Positions 16,582-25,838 are shown, counted from the first letter of the stretch. The stretch: 64,000 bases of DNA from Pseudomonas sp. VD-NE ins (GCF_031882575.1 NZ_CP134772.1:514001-578000), one strand, 5' to 3'. The notes: generated from the sequence alone by a model not told the origin. Translations and numbers: made by a program.

Positions 16582-18408
16582 ATGAGCAGTCCTGAACCGA
16601 AAGCCCAGTCCACGCTGGCGATCTATTTCCGCCTTTTGGCTTACGTGCGGCCTTATGCCGGCCTTTTCCTTCTCAGCATCGTCGGGTTTTTGATTTTCGC
16701 ATCGACTCAACCGATGCTCGCTTACATCCTCAAATATTTTGTCGACGGTCTGGCCAATCCTGAGGCCAGTCTGTTCCCGGGCAACCCTTATCTGGGCAAG
16801 CTGCAGCTGCTCGAGACCGTGCCACTGATGATTGTATTCATCGCACTGTGGCAAGGCGTGGGGTCGTACCTGGGTAACTTCTTCCTGGCGCGGGTTTCGT
16901 TGGGTCTGGTGCATGACTTGCGGGTGGTGCTGTTCAACAAATTGCTGGAGTTGCCCAATCGCTTCTTCGACAAGAACAATTCCGGCCATCTGATTTCCCG
17001 AATCACCTTCAACGTGACGATGGTCACCGGTGCGGCAACGGATGCGATCAAAGTCGTCATCCGTGAAGGCATGACCGTGATTTTCCTGTTCTGCACGCTG
17101 TTGTGGATGAACTGGAAACTCACCTTGGTGATGGTCGCCATCCTGCCGTTGATCGGTTTGATGGTGAACAGCACCAGCAAGAAATTCCGCAAGCAAAGCA
17201 AGAAGATTCAGGTCTCGATGGGGAACGTCACGCACGTCGCCTCCGAGACCATTCATGGCTACCGCGTTGTGCGCAGCTTCGGCGGCGAGCAGTACGAAAA
17301 GGATCGCTTTCGCGATGCCAGCCAGAGCAACACCGACAAGCAGTTGACGATGACCAAGACCGGCGCGGTTTACACGCCGATGCTGCAACTGGTGACGTAC
17401 AGCGCCATGGCGGTGGTCATGTTCCTCGTGCTGTACCTTCGCGGCGACGCTTCGCCGGGCGATCTGGTGGCTTACATCACCATGGCCGGTTTGCTGCCCA
17501 AGCCGATCCGTCAGTTGTCGGAAGTCAGCTCGACCATTCAGAAAGGTGTGGCCGGTGCCGAAAGCATTTTCGAGCAACTGGATGAGCCAGCGGAAGTGGA
17601 TCAAGGCACGGTCGAGCAGGATCGTCTCGAAGGTCGTCTGGAAGTGCGCAATCTGAGTTTCCACTACCCCGACACCGACAAGGCGGTGCTTAACGACATC
17701 AGCTTCGTCGTCGAGCCGGGGCAGATGGTCGCTCTGGTGGGGCGCTCGGGCAGTGGCAAGTCGACCCTGGCCAGCCTGATTCCACGCTTCTATCAGCATG
17801 ATCACGCGCAGGGCCAGATCCTGCTCGATGGCGTGCAGGTGCAGGACTTCACCTTGCGCAGCCTGCGTCGGCAGATTGCACTGGTGACCCAGCAGGTCAC
17901 GCTGTTCAACGATACGGTGACCAACAACATCGCCTACGGCGATCTGGCCGGCGCACCGTTCGATGAGGTCAAGCGCGCGGCTACCGAGGCGTATGCCGAC
18001 GAGTTCATCATCAAGATGCCGCAGGGCTACGAAACCATGGTCGGCGAAAACGGCGTGCTGCTGTCCGGCGGCCAGCGTCAGCGCATCGCCATTGCCCGGG
18101 CGCTGCTCAAGGATGCGCCGCTGCTGATTCTCGACGAGGCTACTTCCGCGCTTGATACCGAGTCGGAGCGGCATATTCAGGCAGCGCTGGATCATGTGGT
18201 GAAAAACCGCACGACCCTGGTGATCGCCCACCGCTTGAGCACCATCGAGAAAGCCGACCTGATTCTGGTCATGGACGAAGGCCGTATTGTCGAGCGTGGC
18301 TCTCACGCGCAATTGCTCGAGCAGAACGGCTATTACGCGCGTCTGCATGCCAAAGAGTTTGAAGAGGGTGACGAACCTCAGCCGGCACACGCGACCGACG
18401 TATGCTGA
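16582..18408 (+). CDS. msbA: Lipid A-core flippase, ABC transporter
   Basis: A 608-residue half-transporter: an N-terminal six-helix exporter domain, then a nucleotide-binding domain with Walker A GRSGSGKST near residue 388, signature LSGGQRQR near 494, Walker B LLILDEATSALD and switch IAHRLSTI. Length and order fit MsbA, which flips core-lipid A across the inner membrane. It lies beside core-LPS genes as in PAO1 (PA4997). The end overlaps the next gene by 7 bases. Confidence 0.95.
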   Translation: MSSPEPKAQSTLAIYFRLLAYVRPYAGLFLLSIVGFLIFASTQPMLAYILKYFVDGLANPEASLFPGNPYLGKLQLLETVPLMIVFIALWQGVGSYLGNFFLARVSLGLVHDLRVVLFNKLLELPNRFFDKNNSGHLISRITFNVTMVTGAATDAIKVVIREGMTVIFLFCTLLWMNWKLTLVMVAILPLIGLMVNSTSKKFRKQSKKIQVSMGNVTHVASETIHGYRVVRSFGGEQYEKDRFRDASQSNTDKQLTMTKTGAVYTPMLQLVTYSAMAVVMFLVLYLRGDASPGDLVAYITMAGLLPKPIRQLSEVSSTIQKGVAGAESIFEQLDEPAEVDQGTVEQDRLEGRLEVRNLSFHYPDTDKAVLNDISFVVEPGQMVALVGRSGSGKSTLASLIPRFYQHDHAQGQILLDGVQVQDFTLRSLRRQIALVTQQVTLFNDTVTNNIAYGDLAGAPFDEVKRAATEAYADEFIIKMPQGYETMVGENGVLLSGGQRQRIAIARALLKDAPLLILDEATSALDTESERHIQAALDHVVKNRTTLVIAHRLSTIEKADLILVMDEGRIVERGSHAQLLEQNGYYARLHAKEFEEGDEPQPAHATDVC

Positions 18409-19298
18409 CGATGTTTCGCAGCTTTCGCGAGCGTGGCTGGAGCGAAATCGACCGCGACATCTACGCTCAAGCCTGGCAGCGTTTCGGTGGCAGCTTTGCC
18501 ACGCATCCCGAAGTCGTCGAGCGCTTGTCGACGTTCCTTGGCATCGAATTACGCTACCTGGGCTGGATCGTGGGTGGTGATGTGCTGGCCGCCATCCCTT
18601 GCTGGGGGCGGCATGTCGCGTTGTCCAAGGAAGTGCTCAAGCGCGAGGGCAAGCGCGGATTGCTGGACATGGGCAATGCGGAAATCATTCTGCCGATCGC
18701 AGCCGATGTCAGCGTGCCGGTGCGCCAGCGCATGGCGTATGTGTCCCAGCTCAATGCCGGGCAGATCAGCACGTTGAAGCCGCAGCCCGAAGGCCTGGCC
18801 CTGGCCCGGTTGCCGGAAGAGTATTCGAAGAAGTTTCGCTACAACCAGCGTCGTGAGCAGCGCCTGCTGGAAGAGGCCGGTGGATCACTGGTGCCGATGT
18901 CCGACTTTACCCCGCAGGAACAAGCCGCTGCTTACGGTGATTTGTTTCAGCGTCGCTGGGGCTTTGAGGTGCCGGGCAAGGCCGGGCTGGTTGAGGTCTT
19001 TACTTTGTTGCGCGAGTTCATGACCGGTTCGGTGGCGATGCTCGATTCGGCACCCGTGGCCATTCAAGTGCTGTACCGGGTCGAGGCCCCGCAATGGGTG
19101 TCGCTGGAGTACATCAACGGTGGCGTCGATCCGCAGAGCCGCGAGTTCAGTCCCGGCAGCGTGCTGAGTTTCGTCAACACCCAAGAGGCCTGGGCGCACG
19201 CGCAAGCGCTGGGCAAACCTCTGCGTTATTCATTCGGTCGTGCCGACCGTGAGTACAAGGATCGCTGGTGCCATACGGTGCCGGTCTACAAGGTCTGA
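18402..19298 (+). CDS. Mig-14 family protein (antimicrobial peptide tolerance)
   Basis: A 298-residue protein with the Mig-14 features RERGWSEIDRDIYAQAW at the N-terminus and SKKFRYNQRREQRLLEE and YSFGRADREYKDRW towards the C-terminus; the fold is thought to be related to GNAT/FemAB acyltransferases. Mig-14 proteins of Salmonella and P. aeruginosa (PA5003) are linked to resistance to cationic antimicrobial peptides. It overlaps msbA by 7 bases and is followed 4 bp later by the PIG-L deacetylase gene, so the three look like one transcript. Confidence 0.9.
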   Translation: MLTMFRSFRERGWSEIDRDIYAQAWQRFGGSFATHPEVVERLSTFLGIELRYLGWIVGGDVLAAIPCWGRHVALSKEVLKREGKRGLLDMGNAEIILPIAADVSVPVRQRMAYVSQLNAGQISTLKPQPEGLALARLPEEYSKKFRYNQRREQRLLEEAGGSLVPMSDFTPQEQAAAYGDLFQRRWGFEVPGKAGLVEVFTLLREFMTGSVAMLDSAPVAIQVLYRVEAPQWVSLEYINGGVDPQSREFSPGSVLSFVNTQEAWAHAQALGKPLRYSFGRADREYKDRWCHTVPVYKV

Positions 19299-19302
19299 AT
19301 TC

Positions 19303-20703
19303 ATGAGTGCTCGCAAGCAACAGCTTCTCAAGGCCCATCGGCGTAACAAACGTCTGTTCCTGATCGCCTTTCTGGCGGGGTTGTTGCTGATCGGATGGCT
19401 GGTTGCGTGGTGGCTGGTGCCATTGTTGCTGGTGCTGGCCTGGATCGCACACGAGGCCTGGTTCGCCGATCATCTGTTCTATCGGCCTGCTGACGACTAT
19501 CAATACAACTTTCCAGCGCAAGCGGCCCGCCAGAGTGTGAGCCTTGAGGGCAGTCTGTTGCGTCTGAGCGAGCCGCTGGCGCAGGGCGAGACATTGGTAC
19601 TCGAGCTTGAAGTGAAATCCACTTGGCTGGGGCGTTGGCTCGATCCCTGCGTTGAGGTGGGCGATGATCGCCAGGACTTCGAGCGCGGCGTCAAAGGGCG
19701 GCGTTTCCTTAATCTGTCCGGTCAGGCCGATGCGCTGGCGCAAGGTACTCTGGCGCTGCGTGGCCGATATTGCGTACCGGCTGCGACCGGTGTGTTGTGG
19801 GTCATGGCCAATCCTGAGTATTCCCGCCAGCGGGTGATGGTCATTGCTCCCCATGCCGATGATGCGGAACTCGCCGCATTCGGCCTGTACAGTCGTTGCG
19901 AAGACGTCAGTATCGTCACCCTGACCCAAGGCGAGATCGAAGCTGAAGACTTCCAGCGTCTTGGCCTTGATCAAGCCGCAGCGGCACGTTTGAAGGGCCG
20001 TTTGCGCAGTTGGGACAGTCTGGTGATCCCTCTTTGGGGGGGCGTGCCTGCCGATCGCTGCGTGCAATTGGGTTATTACTGCCTGCAACTGCCCTCGATG
20101 GCCGAAGCGCCTGCGAAGGCGTTCGGCTCTCGTGAGTCGCAGGAAAACGATGTGCGCAGCGTGCGCCGGCACAATCCGTTGACCCTGCCTGCCGACATCG
20201 ATGGGCAGCCGACCTGGCAAAATCTACTGGGCGACCTGAAGGCCCTGCTTGAGCACTATCGTCCAGAAGTGGTGGTGACGCCCCATCCTGAGCTCGATCC
20301 CCACAGCGATCACGTAGCCTCGACCCGGGCGTTGCTTGAGGCTATCGCGCTGAGTAGCTGGAAGCCGACAACCCTGCTGATGTACGCCAATCACCTGCAC
20401 GACAACGATCGTTGGCCGATGGGGCCAGCCGGTGCCGGTATTGCGTTGCCACCGGCCATCGAGCCGTTGCCGGCTGACCGGCTGTGGAGTCCGCTGCTGT
20501 CCGCGGAGGTGCAACTGGACAAAGCCATGGCCTTGGCCATGGAGCACGATCTGCAGGGCGAACAGGTGTTCAAACGGCAATTGCGCCGCTGGATCCAGCA
20601 GGTGCTGGCGGGGCGTCGCTGGCCTGAAACGGGCAGTAACGAGTTTTTCCGCAAGGCGGTCCGGCGCCACGAGTTGTTCTGGGTGCGCGACCTTTCAGAT
20701 TGA
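19303..20703 (+). CDS. dnpA: PIG-L family de-N-acetylase (DnpA type)
   Basis: From ATG 19303 (MSARKQQLLKAHRRNK) the product has 466 residues. Two hydrophobic helices at about residues 18-52 anchor it in the membrane. The PIG-L zinc motif is IAPHADDAELAAFG, with a later HPELDPHSDHV motif. In P. aeruginosa the homologue PA5002 (DnpA), also next to mig-14, affects antibiotic tolerance of non-growing cells. The substrate is presumed to be an N-acetylated sugar of LPS or another surface glycan. An upstream in-frame ATG at 19240 lies inside the previous gene. Confidence 0.85.
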   Translation: MSARKQQLLKAHRRNKRLFLIAFLAGLLLIGWLVAWWLVPLLLVLAWIAHEAWFADHLFYRPADDYQYNFPAQAARQSVSLEGSLLRLSEPLAQGETLVLELEVKSTWLGRWLDPCVEVGDDRQDFERGVKGRRFLNLSGQADALAQGTLALRGRYCVPAATGVLWVMANPEYSRQRVMVIAPHADDAELAAFGLYSRCEDVSIVTLTQGEIEAEDFQRLGLDQAAAARLKGRLRSWDSLVIPLWGGVPADRCVQLGYYCLQLPSMAEAPAKAFGSRESQENDVRSVRRHNPLTLPADIDGQPTWQNLLGDLKALLEHYRPEVVVTPHPELDPHSDHVASTRALLEAIALSSWKPTTLLMYANHLHDNDRWPMGPAGAGIALPPAIEPLPADRLWSPLLSAEVQLDKAMALAMEHDLQGEQVFKRQLRRWIQQVLAGRRWPETGSNEFFRKAVRRHELFWVRDLSD

Positions 20704-20767
20704 GGCGGACGGCGCTTTACCCTGTGTTAATATCGCGCCCCTGTTCATTTTGTATGTGGGTTGCTCC

Positions 20768-22189
20768 ATGAAGTTGTCCATGCCGCGTTTCGATCAAGCC
20801 CCGGTCTTGGTAGTCGGCGATGTCATGCTCGACCGTTACTGGCATGGCGGAACCTCACGGATTTCCCCTGAGGCGCCGGTGCCGGTCGTTAAGGTCGAGC
20901 AGATCGAAGATCGTCCGGGCGGTGCCGCGAACGTTGCCTTGAACATTGCCGCGCTGGGTGCGCCGGCGTCGCTGGTCGGTGTGACCGGCGACGACGAAGC
21001 CGCCGACAGCCTGAGCAACAGTCTCAAAGGCGCGGGCGTACGCGCTCTGTTCCAGCGCATTGCGCACCAGCCAACCATCGTCAAGCTGCGGGTCATGAGC
21101 CGGCACCAGCAACTGCTGCGTATCGACTTTGAAGAACCGTTCGCCACCGACGCTCTGGCCCTTGGTTCGCAGGTCGATGACCTGCTCGAAGGCATCAAGG
21201 TACTGGTGCTCTCCGACTACGGCAAAGGTGCCCTGAAAAACCATCAGGCACTGATCCAGGCCGCCCGCGCGAAGAACATTCCGGTGCTGGCCGACCCGAA
21301 GGGCAAGGATTTCTCGATCTATCGCGGCGCCAGCCTGATCACCCCCAACCTCAGCGAATTCGAAGCCATCGTCGGCGGTTGTGTCGATGAGCATGAGCTG
21401 GTGAGCAAGGGCGCTGCGCTGATGCACGACCTCGAACTCGGTGCGCTGCTGGTAACGCGTGGCGAGCATGGCATGACCCTGTTGCGCCCGGACCAACCGG
21501 CGCTGCACCTGCCGGCCCGTGCCCGTGAAGTGTTCGATGTCACCGGTGCTGGCGACACGGTGATCTCCACCCTGGCTGCAGCGATTGCCGCCGGTGAAGA
21601 CCTGCCCCACGCCGTCGCGCTGGCCAATCTGGCCGCCGGCATCGTGGTTGGCAAACTCGGTACGGCCGCCATCAGTGCCCCGGAACTGCGTCGCGCCATT
21701 CAGCGTGAAGAAGGTTCCGAGCGTGGTGTTCTGGGTCTTGAACAGTTGCTGCTCGCCGTGGCCGATGCCCGCGCGCACAACGAAAGGATCGTCTTCACCA
21801 ACGGCTGCTTCGACATCCTGCATGCCGGGCATGTCACCTATCTGGAGCAGGCACGGGCACAGGGCGATCGTCTGATTGTCGCGGTCAACGATGATGCTTC
21901 GGTCAGCCGCCTCAAAGGCCCGGGCCGTCCGATCAACAGCGTTGATCGACGCATGGCGGTTCTCGCCGGCCTCGGCGCGGTGGACTGGGTGATCAGCTTC
22001 CCTGAAGGCACCCCGGAAAATCTGCTGCGCGAAGTTAAACCGGACGTGCTGGTCAAGGGTGGCGATTACGGCATCGATCAGGTGGTCGGCGCCGATATCG
22101 TTACCGCTTATGGCGGCACCGTAAAGGTCTTGGGGCTTGTGGAAAACAGCTCGACAACGGCGATTGTCGAGAAGATTCGCAGTCGTTGA
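20768..22189 (+). CDS. hldE: Bifunctional heptose 7-phosphate kinase / heptose 1-phosphate adenylyltransferase
   Basis: A 473-residue fusion, close to the 477 of E. coli HldE. Residues 1 to about 320 form the ribokinase-like domain, with VVGDVMLDRYWHG and DVTGAGDTVISTLAA (catalytic Asp). Residues about 340-473 form the nucleotidyltransferase domain, with FTNGCFDILHAGHV (HxGH). It makes ADP-heptose precursors for WaaC and WaaF. The long frame reaching back to 20432 overlaps the deacetylase gene out of frame and is not part of the protein. Confidence 0.96.
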   Translation: MKLSMPRFDQAPVLVVGDVMLDRYWHGGTSRISPEAPVPVVKVEQIEDRPGGAANVALNIAALGAPASLVGVTGDDEAADSLSNSLKGAGVRALFQRIAHQPTIVKLRVMSRHQQLLRIDFEEPFATDALALGSQVDDLLEGIKVLVLSDYGKGALKNHQALIQAARAKNIPVLADPKGKDFSIYRGASLITPNLSEFEAIVGGCVDEHELVSKGAALMHDLELGALLVTRGEHGMTLLRPDQPALHLPARAREVFDVTGAGDTVISTLAAAIAAGEDLPHAVALANLAAGIVVGKLGTAAISAPELRRAIQREEGSERGVLGLEQLLLAVADARAHNERIVFTNGCFDILHAGHVTYLEQARAQGDRLIVAVNDDASVSRLKGPGRPINSVDRRMAVLAGLGAVDWVISFPEGTPENLLREVKPDVLVKGGDYGIDQVVGADIVTAYGGTVKVLGLVENSSTTAIVEKIRSR

Positions 22190-22319
22190 TCAGATGAACT
22201 TTTACCGTTGTGTACTGCGTGTGAACGGATTTTGCCTTGGGGATTTTACCGTTTCCGTTGATGTAGGCAGCTTTGAATCCGATGCGCTTGCCTGCCTACG
22301 TCGCGTGGTCAATTAATCT

Positions 22320-23294
22320 ATGAAAGTCATGCTCCTGGTGATGGACGAGCAGCGGGTCATTCTCGACCGGCTCTACGACATCGTGCAGCAGAACTGTGAT
22401 GAATGTTTCATCTATCGTTTGAGCAAACAGCAGCAGTTGAATCTGGGGGCGTTTCTCGCCTCGGTCGATTACCAGACCTTCGATCGCGTGGTGATTTTCT
22501 CCCGGGTCAAACGTCTGGCGACACAACTGCGGGTGCTCAAATGCATACCCGGGCTGGTCTTTCTCGAGCACGACGCCTATCAGAACTACATGCCAGCGAG
22601 TAAGTATCGCGGTGTGTATTCAAGGCTCTACCGCCGCCTGCCGAGTTGTCGTGCACTGGTGTCCGGTGCTGTTGTCGCGCGCAAGATGCAGGCGGAAGGT
22701 ATCGACACGGTGTTCGTCTCCAAGGGTTATGACGAACAGATGCTGCACAATACTGGCGTTGAGCGGGACATTCCCATTGGCTTTCTTGGCAGCCTGAAAA
22801 GCACCGAGTACGCCGAGCGTAAAGCCATGCTCGAGTCGCTCTCCAAGCGTACCGGGATGCTGGTAACCCGCACCAAGTCGGGTGAGGAGTACCTGCAGAC
22901 GCTCAATCGCATCATGATTTTCGTCAGTGCCGACATCGGCATGAACGAGTTCATGATCAAGAACTACGAAGCCATGGCATGCGGCTGTGTGCTGCTGGCC
23001 TGGAGTCAGGGCGAAGAAGACCGCTTGCTCGGCTTTGAAGACATGCACAACACCGTGTTCTACCGCAGCGAAGAAGAGGCGGTGGAGAAGATCAAGCTGC
23101 TGCAAAGCGATCCGGACCTGGCAGAGCGCATTGCCCGCAACGGCCAGGAGTTCGCGCAAAACCGCTATTCCTTCGCCCGTGTCGGTCAGGCGCTGGCCAC
23201 GGAAATCCAGCGTGAGATGCGCCCGTGGCAACCGCCTTCGGCGTTCACACGCTTCTGGGTGAAGCTGCGTTACGGGATGAAGGTGCCGGTCTGA
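22320..23294 (+). CDS. Ssg-like surface sugar glycosyltransferase (GT4-like)
   Basis: A 324-residue protein starting MKVMLLVMDEQRVILDRLYD. The C-terminal half has a GT4-like donor site: SADIGMNEFMIKNYEAMACG near residues 203-222 and NGQEFAQNRYSFARVGQAL near 279-297. Its general type and place close to dnpA and mig-14 recall PAO1 PA5001 (ssg), a glycosyltransferase needed for normal LPS and exopolysaccharide. The ATG lies 130 bp after hldE. It is followed without a gap by the next gene, and three surface-sugar genes appear to form one unit. Confidence 0.75.
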   Translation: MKVMLLVMDEQRVILDRLYDIVQQNCDECFIYRLSKQQQLNLGAFLASVDYQTFDRVVIFSRVKRLATQLRVLKCIPGLVFLEHDAYQNYMPASKYRGVYSRLYRRLPSCRALVSGAVVARKMQAEGIDTVFVSKGYDEQMLHNTGVERDIPIGFLGSLKSTEYAERKAMLESLSKRTGMLVTRTKSGEEYLQTLNRIMIFVSADIGMNEFMIKNYEAMACGCVLLAWSQGEEDRLLGFEDMHNTVFYRSEEEAVEKIKLLQSDPDLAERIARNGQEFAQNRYSFARVGQALATEIQREMRPWQPPSAFTRFWVKLRYGMKVPV

Positions 23295-23981
23295 ATGAAG
23301 GACGAACACATGGCGCTGGATGCGCTGCCCGGTGGTGATCAGTCCGTACTGGGGGCTTTACCTCCAGAACTTCTCGACTGTCTGAGCCGTGCGCCTCGGG
23401 TTGTGCTGATTGCCAACAATCCGGCCATCACCGCAGAGGACTTTCAGGCACTGAACATTGGCGTCGATGACGTCGTCGTCAGCTTCAATGCCTGCATCAA
23501 GGCAGCGCTGCTCAACGAGCACAGCGTCAATCTCTTCGTGCATGGCTATAACGCGCCGGATGCGTATTTTTTTGGTCTGCCTTACGCGCCGCCGCTACAG
23601 CGGATGTTCGAGCAGTCGAGCGAGCGCTGTTTCAGCATGCTGGTGGGCTGCGCCGCACCGATGTGCCCACTGCCACGTGTGGCCATGTACTGGGATCGCA
23701 TTCCACTGCCGCCACTATGGAACTACCCGGTCGATCGCCCGGGTGGCAAGCGCTACGTCGGGCCTTCCACCGGTTTCAACACGCTGGTGTTGTTCGACTG
23801 GTTGCGCGCTCATGCCGGTTTCAGCTATCAGCTCATGACGCTGGGTTTTTCCAACGAAGCAGGAAAGTTGTGGGGTGGCCATGCCTGGGACTATGAGCGT
23901 GACTGGCTGCAGAAGTCGGACATCATCGTGGTGCCGCTGCAGCCCCGTCGCTGGTGGCAAAAGTTGTTCCGGCAGAAGTAA
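23295..23981 (+). CDS. Putative glycosyltransferase with GT29 (sialyltransferase)-like motifs
   Basis: A 228-residue soluble protein with no assigned function that I know. Three parts recall the GT29 sialylmotifs: RVVLIANNPAIT...GVDDVVVSFNAC near residues 34-65 (motif L pattern of a GN-rich strand, then D-x-V-x-x-x-N), GPSTGFNTLVLFDWL near 155-169 with a later LGF (motif S pattern), and HAWDYE (the motif VS pattern H-x4-E). The ATG at 23295 follows directly on the previous stop; an internal ATG at 23310 is an alternative start. The context fits an outer-core or capsule sugar transferase. The GT29 link is by eye only. Confidence 0.55.
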   Translation: MKDEHMALDALPGGDQSVLGALPPELLDCLSRAPRVVLIANNPAITAEDFQALNIGVDDVVVSFNACIKAALLNEHSVNLFVHGYNAPDAYFFGLPYAPPLQRMFEQSSERCFSMLVGCAAPMCPLPRVAMYWDRIPLPPLWNYPVDRPGGKRYVGPSTGFNTLVLFDWLRAHAGFSYQLMTLGFSNEAGKLWGGHAWDYERDWLQKSDIIVVPLQPRRWWQKLFRQK

Positions 23982-24039
23982 GCGATATCGTCTATCCGGT
24001 TGGCAGCAGGCCCGACCTACTTTCAAAAGGTGCTGTTGA

Positions 24040-24840
24040 GTGTTGAAAATTGCCGTGGCTTTTTTCGGGATCCCGAGAAATTCGCCGATCTGTTTCCCTT
24101 CCATCGAACAGAACGTGCTGGCGCAGCTGCCTGCGGGCAGCGACGTGAAGTGCTTCTACCATCTGTACAAGATCGATGAGGTGCAGAACACGCGGTCCGG
24201 CGAAACAGGCGAATTGAAGGCTGATAATTATCAGCCCTTCGAGTCGATGACCGGTGCACTTACTTCGACCGCAGGCGTGCTGGAGCGCTGGGATTTCGAG
24301 CAGGTCAAGGCACAGGGCGACACTTGGGCCGATGACTATGCGTCATTGCGCAACTTGATCTATCAGCTCAACTCACTGCACACCGTGACCGCGATGATCG
24401 AATCCTTCAATCCGGATTTCGTCGTGTTCGTGCGACCGGATAACTTTTTCCACACGGCGTTGCCCGGCTATGTGTTCAATCATCCGCAGGTGCGGCGACA
24501 CAATGTCTACATTCCGGACTGGCAGTGGTGGGGCGGTTTGAACGACCGTTTTGCCGTGTGTGGGCGCGATACCTATGTCGCGTACGGCAAGCGCATCGAG
24601 CGCATTTTCGAATTCTGCAAGGCGACAGGTCGCAAGCTGCATTCCGAACGCTTGCTCAAATATGCACTGCAGCAGGTGGATGCGAAAATCTGCACGCTGC
24701 CGACCCAGGCATCACGGGTGCGCATTACCGGCGCATTTGCCGAAGAATCGTTTTCGCCCAAGCGCGGCATGGGCAAGCGCGAAAACCGCTATTTTCATTT
24801 CTTCGCCGGGTTGCGTACCTGGTGGGATCGCCGCCGCTAA
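24040..24840 (+). CDS. Conserved hypothetical protein, possible glycosyltransferase
   Basis: A 266-residue protein starting at GTG 24040 (or TTG 24043) after AAAAGG. The N-terminus reads MLKIAVAFFGIPRNS. A central FNPDFVVFVRPDNFFHT has an acidic residue after a hydrophobic strand, as in the metal sites of GT-A-fold transferases, and YIPDWQWWGGLNDRF follows. No family is recognised with confidence. It ends the trio of surface-sugar genes, just before a hairpin shared with the convergent gene. Confidence 0.5.
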   Translation: MLKIAVAFFGIPRNSPICFPSIEQNVLAQLPAGSDVKCFYHLYKIDEVQNTRSGETGELKADNYQPFESMTGALTSTAGVLERWDFEQVKAQGDTWADDYASLRNLIYQLNSLHTVTAMIESFNPDFVVFVRPDNFFHTALPGYVFNHPQVRRHNVYIPDWQWWGGLNDRFAVCGRDTYVAYGKRIERIFEFCKATGRKLHSERLLKYALQQVDAKICTLPTQASRVRITGAFAEESFSPKRGMGKRENRYFHFFAGLRTWWDRRR

Positions 24841-24862
24841 ACCGCTATTTGGCGGTTTTTTT
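24839..24862 (+). terminator. Intrinsic terminator after the surface-sugar genes
   Basis: The stem AACCGC/GCGGTT around TATTTG is followed by a long T run (24855-24862) on the plus strand. It overlaps the stop codon of the preceding gene and the end of the convergent gene. Confidence 0.75.
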
Positions 24863-25807
24863 GCCCAGACCGACCAATCGCAGCGCCTTGATACTCAACT
24901 GCTTGAGCCCCTGACGCGGGGTTTTCGCCGGTTGCAGGCCCTGTTGCACCAGCCAGTCCTTCCAGCGAATCCGCTCCTCGCGCACGACCCAGCCGGTTTG
25001 GGTCGCAAAGCTTTCGGCCAGGTACAGACCACGGGTGCTGGCCGGTACGAGTTTGTCGCGCTTGAGTGTGTACAACTCGGCCAGTGGTGCGCCGTCCTTG
25101 AGTGGCATCAAGTACAGGTCGGGCCGCTTGCGGTCGAGCCGTGCCACCAGTTGATCACCCTCCAGACGCTCATCGACATGGAACAGGCTCAGGGACTTGG
25201 CTTCCTTGGGCACATCCAGGCGCAAATCGTAGATCAATTGCAGTGACGCGGTCGGCAGGTGCACATAGGCCCGTGGCCGTTCGAGCAATTGCAGATTGGC
25301 GCTGCGTATGGGCCGCGCCGAGCCGGACAACGGGGTCAGGCGAAACGGCAGAGCCTCGCGATAATGCAACGCCGCCGAGTAGGGCGCCGGCAGCCAGGTC
25401 TCGTTGAAACGTCCGCCGAGCCAGCCTTCCGGTGTCTCGAGCAAGCACTCTTCGGCAATTTCCTGAATGGCCGTGTGCAGTGGAATATTCAATTCGTGGG
25501 CCGGCACGTAACCGGAAATCAATTTGAGCACGACGTCGCCGCGGTCCTGACGGCGCTGGCGCACCAGCACCCAATAGTCGCGATTCTGCCAATGCAGGGT
25601 CAGGCGCACCGAAACGCCGAGATTGGCCAGCTCCAGCGAGAAACGCTCAGTGTCGGCGACGCTCACCGGTTTGCGCCGCTGCAAGGTCTGCGCGAAGTTC
25701 AGCGGCATGCCGACGCTCTGGTAGGTCAGGCCTTCTGGGGTAGCTTCGACGAACAGCGGCAGGGTCTTGAAGTTGCTCGGGTTCTTTCTGATGAGCGTGC
25801 GCGGCAT
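24845..25807 (-). CDS. Conserved Pseudomonas protein with a Nudix-like core
   Basis: A 320-residue protein with a start at 25807 (MPRTLIRKNPSNFKTLPLF). The middle part looks like a Nudix fold: YWVLVRQRRQDRGDVVLKLI, then G-x5-E and, after nine instead of seven residues, QEIAEECLL in place of REUxEExGU. The arginine of the Nudix box is glutamine but the paired glutamates remain. Homologues in pseudomonads are often annotated only as hypothetical or as metal ABC transporter ATPase; no Walker motif is visible, so that label looks wrong. It lies before an aldo/keto reductase gene on the same strand. Function unknown. Confidence 0.6.
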   Translation of the reverse strand: MPRTLIRKNPSNFKTLPLFVEATPEGLTYQSVGMPLNFAQTLQRRKPVSVADTERFSLELANLGVSVRLTLHWQNRDYWVLVRQRRQDRGDVVLKLISGYVPAHELNIPLHTAIQEIAEECLLETPEGWLGGRFNETWLPAPYSAALHYREALPFRLTPLSGSARPIRSANLQLLERPRAYVHLPTASLQLIYDLRLDVPKEAKSLSLFHVDERLEGDQLVARLDRKRPDLYLMPLKDGAPLAELYTLKRDKLVPASTRGLYLAESFATQTGWVVREERIRWKDWLVQQGLQPAKTPRQGLKQLSIKALRLVGLGKKTAK

Positions 25808-25838
25808 ATCGGCTCCTGCTTAAGGCCGCGAGGCGGCG

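Noticed and set aside
16549..18390. 613-residue open frame opposite msbA
   Set aside because: MsbA motifs on the plus strand are complete; the opposite frame has none.
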